This document shows positions 1 to 11,548 of a DNA stretch of 64,000 nt, one piece after another (the first letter of the stretch is position 1; every line of letters starts with the position of its first letter). The translations under genes were made by a program, and so were the position numbers. The notes under the pieces were generated by a model, which did no database searches, was not told the origin of the DNA, and saw nothing but the letters and a program-made list of their open reading frames with translations. The DNA comes from Neocallimastix lanati (nom. inval.) (lineage: Eukaryota; Neocallimastigomycota; Neocallimastigomycetes; Neocallimastigales; Neocallimastigaceae), in NCBI GenBank assembly GCA_016946835.1, contig JACVTC010000081.1, positions 1 through 64,000 of the forward strand. Direction: 5' to 3'.

Positions 1-545
1 TTTTTTTTTTAAAAAAAAAAAAAAAAAAAAAAAGAACATATATATTTATATACACTGTATTTATAAAAGACGAATAATAATTATATTTATAACAATAATT
101 TATAAATAATTTTGAACTTTAAAATAATATACATTTCCTATTTTAAAATAGTATTTATTATTTAAATCTGTTATGGTTATCTTTAAGAATACTTTATTCT
201 AAACTCTAGTTTCCACCTTTTAATAGTTCATATTTCTTATCATTAAATGTTTTTTTTTTTTTTGTTTATTTTATTTTAATGTAGTACTCAAAGTATTAGA
301 AAATTCAATAAAGAATATATATGACATTTATAAAAAAAAAAAAAAAAAAAAAAAATTCTTCATAGTTTTACTTTATTTCTGTTCCATACTTTATGAGATT
401 TGTAGAAGTTTCTCAATAACATAATATCTCTTTTTTTTTTAGTTTTTTTTTTTTTTTTGTTTTTAGACAGGGAAGAGAATACACTTCCATAATTTTATTA
501 ATTTTATTATTAAAAAATAAAAGTAGGTAAAAAGTACATTTGAAT
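1..545. other. AT-rich sequence without a gene
   Basis: Begins with a T run followed by an A run, and holds further A and T homopolymers near 331-353 and 430-458. I see no coding-like stretch, RNA gene or repeat with internal structure here. Confidence 0.7.
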
Positions 546-741
546 TTAAAAATAAAAAGAAAAGTTTAAAAATGAAAAATAAAAAAGCTTAAAAGTATTA
601 TGTATTTCGGCAAGTTGTACTATATGGGAATTCTCCCCGGATTCATCATTTATTGAACTACTAAGGCGAGATTCATCCTTTGTAGAAATAGATGATGATC
701 CTGTATTATTATTATGCCTAACATAATATCCCATTCATTTG

Positions 742-779
<38 letters not shown>

Positions 780-885
780 AATATTAATCAAACATATAGT
801 ATTCCGTTAAATCTATCGTTGTTAAAAGTGACAACGTCAAAAATATAAGGCTCAGGAGTCTTCTCCACTTAGGAATAAAAATTCT
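546..885 (-). other. Two short coding-like islands, minus strand, unidentified
   Basis: Two stretches stand out from the A/T background by having mixed codons. One, about 600-734, reads on the minus strand as a hydrophilic Asn/Ser/Glu-rich peptide (within a 62-codon frame closing at 546). The other, about 786-885, reads as a Leu-rich peptide containing WRRLLSLIFLTLSLL and ending in a stop. A T run of about 30 separates them. They could be exons or remnants of one small gene, or chance. No family is recognised. Confidence 0.2.
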
Positions 886-935
886 TAATTTATTTTTTAT
901 ACTTTAATTTTTATTTATTTATTTTTTATTTAATT

Positions 936-981
<46 letters not shown>

Positions 982-1597
982 TTATTATAATTTTAATATT
1001 TATAAATTATATTATTATAAATTATATTATTTATAATAATATAATTATTTTCAATATTTTATACAATTATTTTATTTTTAATTTTTATCATTATTACATA
1101 ATTCATTTTTATTAACATAATTAAAATAACTATCAAAATTTTTGAAAATTTTAAAATTAATTTTTTATAGTTATTTTTAATATTTAGTTTTTATATTTTT
1201 TAATTCTTTTTTATAATTATTTTTATTTTAATTTTTTTCTAATATTCTTTTTTATATTTTAATTTTTTTATAATTTTTTTATTATTAATTATTATTATTT
1301 TTACTTTTTATTATTATTATTATTATTATTTTATTTTTTTGTAAATTTATATATAATTATATTATTATTAATTTTTATTATTATTTAATTAATTTCTAAA
1401 TTATATTATCTTTAAATTAATTTATTCATTAATATGTTATTTTATATTTTTTAAAAAAAAAATTCTTTTTTAAAAAAATATGTTATAAATTTGTAATTTT
1501 AATAAAAATTCAATTATATTAAAAATCTAAAATTTAAAGATAATATTATTTTGGAGTTATTTATGATATTATAATATCATTAAACTAAAAATTACAT
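886..1597. other. AT-rich intergenic sequence
   Basis: Contains a T run of about 40 near 939-978 and otherwise only A/T simple sequence. It is the 3' flank of the minus-strand chitin-binding gene. No gene or structured repeat is seen. Confidence 0.7.
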
Positions 1598-4534
1598 TTA
1601 ATTACATCTTCCAAATTCACTTTGACAACCATTTGCAATTAAACAATGGGCATCTGAACTTCCACAATAGCCATACTTACTGCAACATTCATTATCTGAG
1701 CATACTTGATTATTATATTTTGGTCCACATCTGTCTTTAAGTGAAGTAGGAGATGAAGATACAGTATTTGTAGGTAATGTTTCACCAACTGGTGAAATAT
1801 TACATCTTCCAAATTCACTTTGACAACCATTTGCAATTAAACAATGGGCATCCGATCTTCCACAATAGCCATACTTACTGCAGCATTCATTATCTGAGCA
1901 TACTTGATTATTATTATTTGGACCACATTTACCGTCAAGTGATATAGTTACAGTTGCAGAAGTTGAAGTATCACATCTACCAAATTCACTTTGACAACCA
2001 TTTGCAATTAAACAATATTCATCTGATCCTCCACAATAACCATACTTACTACAGCATTCATTATCTGAACATATTTGATTATTATTATTTGGACCACATT
2101 TACCATCAAGTGAAATACGGCCCAATGGTATTGATGTAGTGGTAGTAGTCATTGTTTTTGTCATTTTAAGAGAAGGTGTAGGTGTAGGTGTAGGTGCAGG
2201 TGCAGGTGCAGGTGTAATATTATCATTAACGACGACAACCAAAGTTTCATAACTTACATTATAAATAGTAGTATAATAGGTTTTTGATGTAGTTCTAGGA
2301 TAGGTAGTTTTTACAACTGAATACGAAGTAGTGGCAACATTTTCTTTATTTTTTTTGATATAATTACTATTAGTAATACGTTTCCATCCTAAACTAGTAT
2401 CATCTTTCTTTGGATCACCACAAGGATGGGCATAAAGATATGTTTCATAGTATACACACATTGGCTGACCATTAATTTTATAAACACTCTTATTATTGTA
2501 AATAATTAAAAGGTTTGCATATTTGGTTTCATCTTTACTGTTAGTATTTGAGGTATTGAACTTAAATTTGTAATTAGTATTTTTACAATTCACAATATTC
2601 ATATAATAAATGCTATCTGATTTTTTTTGATTGGAAACACTAAGACACATGTTTGTTAATGCATTAGAGGCGTTAGCTAAATACATTTTTGAAGGATTAC
2701 TAGTACTTTCAAATAACCAGTTTTTAAATTTTGAACTTTGTAATTTTATTTTATTAGTAGTGGATAAATTGTTTACACCAATATAATAGAAACTACCATC
2801 TGGAACAGTACCTTGAAAACTATAACTATAATAAGTTTTAGATTTTGTAACAGGAACTGTAGTAGCATATGGTACAGTAGTTGTTTTAGTTTCCATTACA
2901 ATTGTTGGGGTTGATAATTTTTTGACCGTTGAATGTGTATGTGCAATTACTGTTCTGGTAGTTTTCTGTTTAGTAGTAGTAGTAGTTGTTGTTGTTGTTG
3001 TAGTTGTAGTGGTAGCTTGTTTTAATTCAGGATAACTCCATAAAATTTTACCATCTCCATTATCCCAAACAATACCACGATTTCTTTTTTCACATCTTAA
3101 AGAACTATTAAAATCTTTTCCATATGGTGAAATTTTTTCGAAAATACGTCCAACAGATTCTTCACCATAAAATACTATACTATCAGCATTTACACTAATA
3201 CTAGTCAAATAATTATCTGTTCTACTAAATTTAATGACAGTTGAGGTTTTTGCTTTATGGTCTCTATATAATAATTGTCCACCTAAAATAATAACAGAAT
3301 AGTCACCACAATATATCATTTCATTTTCGGAAAAGGAATCATCAATATTGATAATATCAGTGTCATATTCTCTATTACTAATATACTTATTTAATGCCCA
3401 TTTAAATTCACCGGTACTTGATGATAAAATTAAATTACCACCAATATTTTCTAATTTATAATATTTATCAGTTACAAAATATTCTTTATGAATAAAGTAT
3501 TGGTTATTATTTAACCCAATACTACCATCACTATTTAAATTAATTGAAAATAATGGTTCAGTAATACCAGTGTATTTAGATATATTAAATTTATTTAATT
3601 TTTTATTATTCGGACCTTTACTATATTCTAATGTATTATCAATGAATTTGAAAACTTCATTAGTATCAGTAATATTAATTTGATTATAAGTATAGAATGT
3701 ATTACAATTTTTATTAGTAGATATAATTTTATCACACTTTTTACTTCCATATAATTCCCAAATATTTTCATGAGTTTTATTATTCATAATTAATTTATTG
3801 CTAATACCATTGTATGTTAATTCCAATTTGTTTTTATTTTTAATAATAATTTTATCATTAATTAAGAAATTATTATTTTCAATTTTCATATTATATATGC
3901 CATTTACATTCTTATCCTTAAGCTTTAAACCATCTTCCAATGATAAATAAATATAATTTTCATCACCTTCAGTGGATCTCATTTTATCAAATATGCTTAA
4001 AGTATTATCTTCATAAATTCTACCGTAATTATCTGTTTTAATTTTGTTGGCTTGCTTAAGTGAACTTAAAAATCTAATAGGATAATATCCCCATATAGCT
4101 TCGGAATTTTTTGTATTAATGATCATTAAATTTGGTTTTTCCATTTCAGGCTTTTTATATTTTATAGTTAATCTGTAATATTCAAGTGAACTTAAATCTC
4201 TAGGAGTTTCTATTCTTGCTATATATTTAACATGATCATCGTTTTTACAATACAAGTTCAAACCATCTTTTTCAAGCTTCAATTCATCAATACCTCCATA
4301 ATAATCACAGTTCTCGATAACATCAACACTAACCTTATCATCATCATTATTATGATAAAATAAGACATCATATTCCGTAACACTTAGTTTGGCTCCAAAT
4401 TCAGATAGCAAATATTCACCTGGTAATAAATTTTTACAATAATATTTATCATTAACATCGGAACTTTCTTCAATAGGACTAGTTATAGACATAGCCACTA
4501 AAAGTAGTACCAATACTGGAATTACTATAGCCAT
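1598..4534 (-). CDS. Secreted lectin-like protein with three CBM18 chitin-binding modules
   Basis: Intact single-exon frame of 978 aa. The start at 4534 is chosen because it opens a hydrophobic signal peptide (about residues 1-20, ending in SITSPI). Residues about 30-510 are a lectin-like region whose first unit (LLPGEYLLSEFG, then DVLFYHN) resembles bulb-type mannose-binding lectins (beta-prism II); later units repeat a G-x-hydrophobic/Trp pattern such as GEFKWAL and KILWSY. A Thr tract lies at about 508-524. Residues about 570-720 hold a Cys-containing domain (NMCLSV, AHPCG) that could be a ricin-like trefoil. A Pro/Ala/Thr linker (about 773-790) precedes three CBM18 modules (about 812-855, 869-912, 935-978), each with eight Cys and the core CCSKYGYCG. 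The lectin part and CBM18 modules are paralogous to the C-terminal half of the gene at 8493. Likely secreted and binding chitin and glycans. CBM18 is certain; the lectin assignment is moderate; the ricin-like call is weak. Confidence 0.85.
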   Translation of the reverse strand: MAIVIPVLVLLLVAMSITSPIEESSDVNDKYYCKNLLPGEYLLSEFGAKLSVTEYDVLFYHNNDDDKVSVDVIENCDYYGGIDELKLEKDGLNLYCKNDDHVKYIARIETPRDLSSLEYYRLTIKYKKPEMEKPNLMIINTKNSEAIWGYYPIRFLSSLKQANKIKTDNYGRIYEDNTLSIFDKMRSTEGDENYIYLSLEDGLKLKDKNVNGIYNMKIENNNFLINDKIIIKNKNKLELTYNGISNKLIMNNKTHENIWELYGSKKCDKIISTNKNCNTFYTYNQINITDTNEVFKFIDNTLEYSKGPNNKKLNKFNISKYTGITEPLFSINLNSDGSIGLNNNQYFIHKEYFVTDKYYKLENIGGNLILSSSTGEFKWALNKYISNREYDTDIINIDDSFSENEMIYCGDYSVIILGGQLLYRDHKAKTSTVIKFSRTDNYLTSISVNADSIVFYGEESVGRIFEKISPYGKDFNSSLRCEKRNRGIVWDNGDGKILWSYPELKQATTTTTTTTTTTTTTKQKTTRTVIAHTHSTVKKLSTPTIVMETKTTTVPYATTVPVTKSKTYYSYSFQGTVPDGSFYYIGVNNLSTTNKIKLQSSKFKNWLFESTSNPSKMYLANASNALTNMCLSVSNQKKSDSIYYMNIVNCKNTNYKFKFNTSNTNSKDETKYANLLIIYNNKSVYKINGQPMCVYYETYLYAHPCGDPKKDDTSLGWKRITNSNYIKKNKENVATTSYSVVKTTYPRTTSKTYYTTIYNVSYETLVVVVNDNITPAPAPAPTPTPTPSLKMTKTMTTTTTSIPLGRISLDGKCGPNNNNQICSDNECCSKYGYCGGSDEYCLIANGCQSEFGRCDTSTSATVTISLDGKCGPNNNNQVCSDNECCSKYGYCGRSDAHCLIANGCQSEFGRCNISPVGETLPTNTVSSSPTSLKDRCGPKYNNQVCSDNECCSKYGYCGSSDAHCLIANGCQSEFGRCN

Positions 4535-5602
4535 TGTATTAAATAACTTATTATTATTTGTTATTTGGTATTTTAAATTAAGTTTTTATTAAATTTTTAA
4601 TAATTTAGGTCTTTTATTTAATAGACTATTAATCTATTTCTAAATTTTTCTATATTATAGATTATTAATCTATTTCTAAATTATTTTAGATTTATAGATT
4701 ATTTAGTTTTTAGTTTTAATTTTGAAAATATAATTTTTGAAATTATTGCTCTTTATATATCTTTAAAAAAATAAATAAATGTATATATATATTAAATAAA
4801 TAATATTATCAAGTTTTATTATACAATGTATTAATTTTATAATATATTTGTAATAATTATTTAAATAAATAACATTATCAAGATAAAGAATATATTTTAT
4901 TATATATTATGTTTATATTTGTTAAAATTAAAAAATTTTAATTTAAATTAGTTCAAAATATAAATACAAAACTTTACAACCCACAAAATATTTATATCAT
5001 TTTGATATTACTTCATTAGTTATTATCCATTATTATTTTTTTTTTTTTTTTGCTAAATATTATACATGACTTATTTATTTATTTGTTATACCTATAACTC
5101 TGTTAGACCCGGTCAATGGTCAACATAAAAAAAATATTAAGTATAAATTATTTATTAGCATATTAATTTAAAATGAATCATTAATATTTTAATTAATACT
5201 TAATTAAAATACAATTTTATTATAAATAAACATTAATTAAAAATTTAATTTATTTATAATTTGAAAAATTTTCTTTTTTTTTTCTTTTTTTTTTTTTTTT
5301 TCTTTTTTTATTTTTATTTTTTTTTTTTTTTCAAATTAACTTTTAATTTAAAGAATTTCTTCTCTATTAATCAAAATTTTTTTATTTTAGAAATTAGAAT
5401 ATTCTTTTTTTTTTTTTTTAAATTTAAATTTATTTTTAATCAAAACTTTTTTTCATTACAATAATTAATATAATAAATAGAATTTTTTTTTTTTTATTAA
5501 ATTAATAATTTTTATCAATATTTATATTATAAAATATCTAATAATACTCACAAATTTTATTAATTTTTTTTCTTTTTTTTTTAATTTTTTTTTTCTTTTT
5601 TT

Positions 5603-5900
5603 CTGTGATAGAATATCTACTTTATACATCCTGATTTTGTTAAGTAATATTTAATAGAAATTGATTTAATTTTAGAAATAATTTGTACATTTTCTTTATT
5701 AAATATAGAACTTCTATAATATTTTTATTTTTATTTTTTTTTTGTGTTTGATGGAATATCTACTATATATATACAGATTTGTGAAAGTAATATATTACTA
5801 ATACCTAATAGTTAATGGAAATTGATTTAATTTTAGAAATAGTTAATACATTTTCTTATTAAATATAGAACTTTATATAATATTTTTATTTTTTATTTTA
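5603..5900. repeat. Imperfect tandem duplication, unit about 145 bp
   Basis: Two consecutive copies share the order GAATATCTACT, then AAATTGATTTAATTTTAGAAAT, then ACATTTTCTT and AAATATAGAACTT. The copies begin near 5610 and 5752. No coding content. Divergence suggests an old duplication. Confidence 0.55.
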
Positions 5901-6237
5901 ATTTTTTATTTTTTAATTTTTATTAATAATTCTTTTTTTTTTTTTTATTTCTATTTTATTTTTTATTATTAATTATAAAACTTTTTATTTTGCTTTTATT
6001 ATTTTTATTATTAATAGTTCTTTTTATTAAATTTATAATAATTATAATAAAATTTAATAATTTTATTATTATTATTAAAAATTATTAACTAAATTTTTTT
6101 ATCCAATAAATAAAACTATAATAAAATAAAAAAAAAAATAATTAATAATTTAAAATTTATAAATTTTTTATTTATTAATATATTATAATAAATTTATTAT
6201 TTATTCATTTTATTATTTATTTATCTATTTATTAAAA

Positions 6238-6355
6238 TTTTGCGAAATGACACTTTTGCGAAATGAAACTTTTGTGAAATTAAATTTTTCAAAAAGAAAC
6301 AAAAAATTTTTAGAAATGGAACTTTTCCCAAATGAAATCTTGCAGAATGTCACAC
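6238..6355. repeat. GCGAAATG-type motif cluster
   Basis: Several variants of TTTGCGAAATGACAC occur in about 110 bp, ending with a variant of AATGTCACACAC. Related motifs recur near 7293, 27949, 28050, 38000 and 39901, so this is probably a member or end of a dispersed element. Family unknown. Confidence 0.4.
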
Positions 6356-8492
6356 ACTCAATAAAAATATATAAATTAATTTTAATATAAACACTATAAA
6401 AACTTGATTAATACATAAATTTATACTTTGGCTACATTTCTTATTATCATAAATTTATTATTAATTAGAGTTTTTATTTCTATTTTATATCATGATATAT
6501 AGTTCAATTAGTATAAAATGATAATAAATCATATTATTTATTATTTGCCTTTTTCAACATTTATTTTTGTTGTATTAATAAAAAAGTTCATATATAAAAT
6601 TATGAATTTTAATATTTTAATTTAAATAAAACAAATATAAATTTTAAATAAATAAATGAATGAAATTATATTAAAAAAAAATAAAAAATAAAAAAACATA
6701 AATAATTAATAAAATTCATATAATAATATTATTTACTTTAAATATTATTAATAAATATATTAATATTACAAATATAAATGTTACATAAATATTAAAAATT
6801 TATTAAAAAAAATTTTAAATTTTTGTTTAATAATACAATTTTGTATTAAAATAATTAATAAATTTTATTTTTATTATATTATTTTATATTGTTAACATTT
6901 AAGTAATAAAATAAAATTTAAAATTTATTTTATTTTATTTTTTTTTTAATAAATAAATTATATTCTAAAATAAATTTGTTATTAAATAAGGGGAACTAAA
7001 TATAATTTTCAGTTATTATAATTTATAAATATTTATTTTTTTTTTCTTTATTTGTTAAAATTCTATATTTATAAATATAAAAAAAAATCTTTTTATTATA
7101 AGAACTAATTTATTTAAACATATAAATATTATTAAATAAGTATTTTAATTATAGATAATCTGATATAGAATTATTAGTTTAAGTCTTTAATAAAAAGTTT
7201 TTTTATTTTGTTAAAATATAAAAAATTTAACCCTATTAATCATTATTTACTTATTAATTATATAGTATAAACTCTGCTTTTTATAATAAGCCACATTACG
7301 AATGTAACACACTCATTTCATATTTCAGAGATGTGAAATGAAAAACATTAGTTAAGCTTATTTCATTAATGTATTTACATTATATTATGTAGTGATAATT
7401 AATTCAATAATTTTATATTTTATAATATTTAGTAATATTAATATAAATAATAACAAATATTATTAAATAAAGTAGCCACCTAATAAACTAAAAAACATAA
7501 TATTTAAAAAAAGATAAAAACATATGTAGTTTTGTTTCGTTTTGTTTTGTTCTTTTTTATTTATATTTTAGTATATATGACTAATTTTATTTTTATTATA
7601 TTATATTCAATTTCGTTATATAAATTTAATTTTCTGTAAAAAAAAAAATTTTTTTTTCTAAACTCTTTAAAAAAAAAAAAGTACAAAGAAATTAACATTA
7701 ATTTATTATTTTTCCATTTTTATTCAATATTTAAATTATTAATATTAAAGTAATAATAATATTTATTAATATATTAAATAATATATCCATTTTACATTAA
7801 ATAATATATTAAATGTTTTATAATAAATAATAAAGTTTTATTTTTAATTTAGTATTTTTTATTAAATAAATATTTTTTATATCTTAAAAATATTTATATA
7901 TTATAATAATATATAATTTATTTACTTTCTAAAAATTAAGATAAATAAATAATATATTATTATAATTTATAAATAATTTTAACTATAATAAAAATAAATT
8001 TATAATAAAATATAAAAAATATTTTTTTCATTATTATGGAAAACTGTAGATTAATACAATAATTAATAATAATCATTTATATAAAATATTTAAATTTAAA
8101 AAATGTAAATATATTTATTAAATACATTTATATATATATTTATATTAAATATAGATTTTTTAATTTTTTTTTAAGTATAAAAATAAAATAAATTTCCAAA
8201 TGAATTTATATAGCCGAATTTAAGTAAGATTTATATAAAAAGTAAAAAAAAAAAATAATCTAAAGGAATAGATTATTAATATATATATATATTTTATTAA
8301 TATATATTATATATAAAATATTATAAGAATAAATATGAATAAGTAATGAATAATAAATAATAATTAATAAATAATAATAAATAAATAATAAATAATAATT
8401 AATTATTAATATAATAAATAAATAATAATAATAATAAATAAATAATAATAAATAAGTAAATAATAATAATAATAATATTAGCATAATAAAAA

Positions 8493-11400
8493 ATGAATAT
8501 AAAAATATTAATATTGATATTCGTAGTTGTGACTTTGTCTATGACAAGTCCAATTGATTCACTAGAAAAATTAGAATTCTGTCTCTATAAAACAAGTGGT
8601 AGGTTAAAAGTTTATAATCCATCTTATATTAATGAAAAAAATGAAACCGTTTATATTAAAACTATAGAAGAATATGCTAAGATTCTTGGTCCTACATGGT
8701 TCGGTGTTGCCTATTGTGGTAATAATACTTTGGTTAATAGCCTTGGTATTTATTATAACATTACTGAAAATCCTAACCCTAAAAGAAAACGTAGATTATT
8801 GCCTAGAGAAAATACGAATAAAAAGAAATATTTCAATTTAAGTGATCTTTATAAAGTAATGGATGAAGAAGGTACTGAACCAGATCCAAATAATGATAAA
8901 GATTATATAATTGATGATCCCAATAAAGAAAAGTACAAGGAAATGTATAAAAAAGTGTACGAAGATTTACAAAAAAATGGTTTAAAAGCTATTTCTTTAA
9001 CAAGTGATAATCCAGCGTATAATCCTTATCATAAAGATTTAATGAGAGTACAAGGTGTAGAACATCCAAATGTTTTAACGATTACATTAGGGGGACCATA
9101 TAATATAGATTCTGTAGATAAATACATGAAAAAAGTAGAAGAAAGTGGTAAGAGTAACGAATTTGGAGAATGTGGTATGATTAAAAATTCCCCTGGTTCT
9201 ACAATAATGTGTAGTGTAAGTTATAGCGAATCTATAGAAGATTGTAATACTATTACAAAAACCAAAGGTGAATCTTTCCATAAAGCGTATGGTACTGTAT
9301 ATAGTGAAGGTGATAGTATTTCTCAAGAAATTAATCAAACAATGGATTTATCTCTTTCTGTTTCTGATAGTAAATCAATTTCTACATCAAAAAGTGAAGG
9401 ATATTCTAATGCACTTGAACATGTTTATACTATTGTTAATTCAAGTTCAAAAGCTGATTCTACGTCTGTTGAAGATACACACACTATTACTCATGAAGAA
9501 TCTTATTCTCATACTGAAAGTGAAGAACATTCTCATACCAGAACGGAAGGAGGTCAAGTAACCGATGAAATAAATTGGAGTGATACTCACGAAGAATCTA
9601 AAACTGATGAATATTCAAGAATGGAATTGTCAGATTTTGAAAATGCAAAAAAGAAATACCCAGGTAAAGCAACAAAACCAATTAATGATACTGATGTTGT
9701 TGATATTCAAAAAATAATTGATGATAATGAGCAAAAAAGAGAAAAAATGGAAGGTATAGAAAAAGTAGATAAAAAGATAAATGGAAGAAATAAAAAAAGA
9801 AATGAAGAACCATATACAATTTCGGAATATTCAAGAAGTCATTTATACAAAAGAAAAGGTGCTGCTGTTAAAACAAATGTAAGTTCAAATGATGTAGGAA
9901 AGAAAGAAGGAGGAGGTTTTGTGAATGGTGTTAAATCTTTTTTATCAGGTACAGTATCAGGTTGTGTAGAAGGTGTAGGTAAGGGAGGGAAACGCGGAGC
10001 ATGGAGTGCTATAGGAGGATGTATTGTTGGTGGCATATCAGGTGGTATATCTTCAATAGCTCAAACAGGTGCGTCTGTTGAAGCAAATTTTATTGCTAAT
10101 CAAGCAAATAAAATAGCATATACGGGAAATTCAATTCAAATTGCATCAATAAAATCAGAAGAAGATATAGCAAAAAAAGATAGACAGTTGCAAACTAATC
10201 TTGCAATAGAACAAGAAAATCTTCAGATACAACTGGGATTGGCCGGTACTCGATCAACTTCTAATACAGTTAGTGATTCTCATACTCAAGGTGGTTCTCA
10301 TAGTGAATCATATAATTGGTCTGATGCTTATTCAGAAACTTCAGGTATTAGTAATACATGGGGAAAAACTAATGGCTATTCTAATTCACATTCTGTGGGT
10401 CGTACTGAAACATCAACAAAAGAACATTCCGAATCAGATTCAGTGTCTAAAATGCTTACCAGTACTTATAATGAAGAAACAGGATGGGTTAATGAGGAGT
10501 CAAAATCAAGAACTTCTTCAAAAGGATATTCAATGGGTAAATCTAATCAAAAGACTTATAGTAATAATGTTTCAATGGATCAAGCTTTAGAGCAATCTAG
10601 TAGTTTTGCAGTAGCACGAACTCATAGTATATCGAAATCTAAAACTAATACCAAACAAGTTACATTTTATATTCCAGATGGAAAGTGCTATAGATTGACA
10701 GCTGCTCCTATGTTCAATGTTGAGGTAAATATTTGGGCTAGTGGCTATAAGGATGCTAAAGGTGAAACTATAATTGAATACAGAAAAAGTTATCATCCTA
10801 TCGAATTTAAAAATTTTGTTGATCAACCTTTAAGTTGTGAAGCCACTAGATCTGATATGATTGAATTAATAAAAGATGATCTTGAAAAATTTATGTTTAC
10901 TACAACAAGTAGTAATAACGCTAATGTTTTAACTACTGGAATTGTATTAAAGGCAAAGCAATCTATATCAATACCTGTAACAGATAAAAATAATTCTGGT
11001 CGTGGTTTAAACCAAGAAACTGAATTAAGTGGATTTCGTTATTACTTTGGTTTATTTGATGATGGTGAATTAGTATTATGTAGAGGTAGTGGATTTAGTA
11101 GAGATTCATGTAATATAATATTATGGAGTAATAATGTACATTTACCACCAGAAAAAGATGGAAAACCATATAACTTAAAATTCTTTATTGATGTCAATGG
11201 TCATTTAGTTGTTACAGCAACTAATGTAGTTCGTAAAATAACTTCAGAGCATAAATATCCACAAGAATATTATGATTCAATCAAGGAAACTATTAATAAT
11301 GTTAAAATTTTTGAAGGTGATGAATTATTCGAAATTATTAAAGAAAATGTTAATAAATTAGGAAATGATAATAGACTTGAAAAAAGAGTTTTGAAAAAAT

Positions 11401-11510
11401 TAACTACTAAAAATATATCTTCTACTTCAAAAATCAATAAATCTAAAACTTCTAAAAAAGGAAATTCTAATATGGCACCTCAATTAATAAGAGCAACTAC
11501 TACAACTACC

Positions 11511-11548
<38 letters not shown>

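Larger units (their letters stand above)
4535..8492. other. Intergenic region between two divergent paralogues
   Basis: About 4 kb of very AT-rich DNA separating the start of the minus-strand 978-aa gene from the start of the plus-strand 2044-aa gene, so it must hold both promoters. No TATA or operator can be singled out because TATA-like strings are everywhere. Non-random items are a small mixed-sequence island at about 5080-5125, an imperfect tandem duplication at 5603-5900, and GCGAAATG/GCCACATT motifs at about 6240-6350 and 7290-7320. A long ATT/AAT-type simple repeat lies just upstream of 8493. Confidence 0.6.

Noticed and set aside
5080-5125. Small RNA gene in the mixed island
   Set aside because: Too short and without stem pairing or pol III boxes that I can recognise.
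9087-9338. Minus-strand open frame inside the 2044-aa gene
   Set aside because: It is an opposite-strand shadow of a clearly coding sequence. The same holds for the other frames overlapping the CBM18, CotH and transposon genes.
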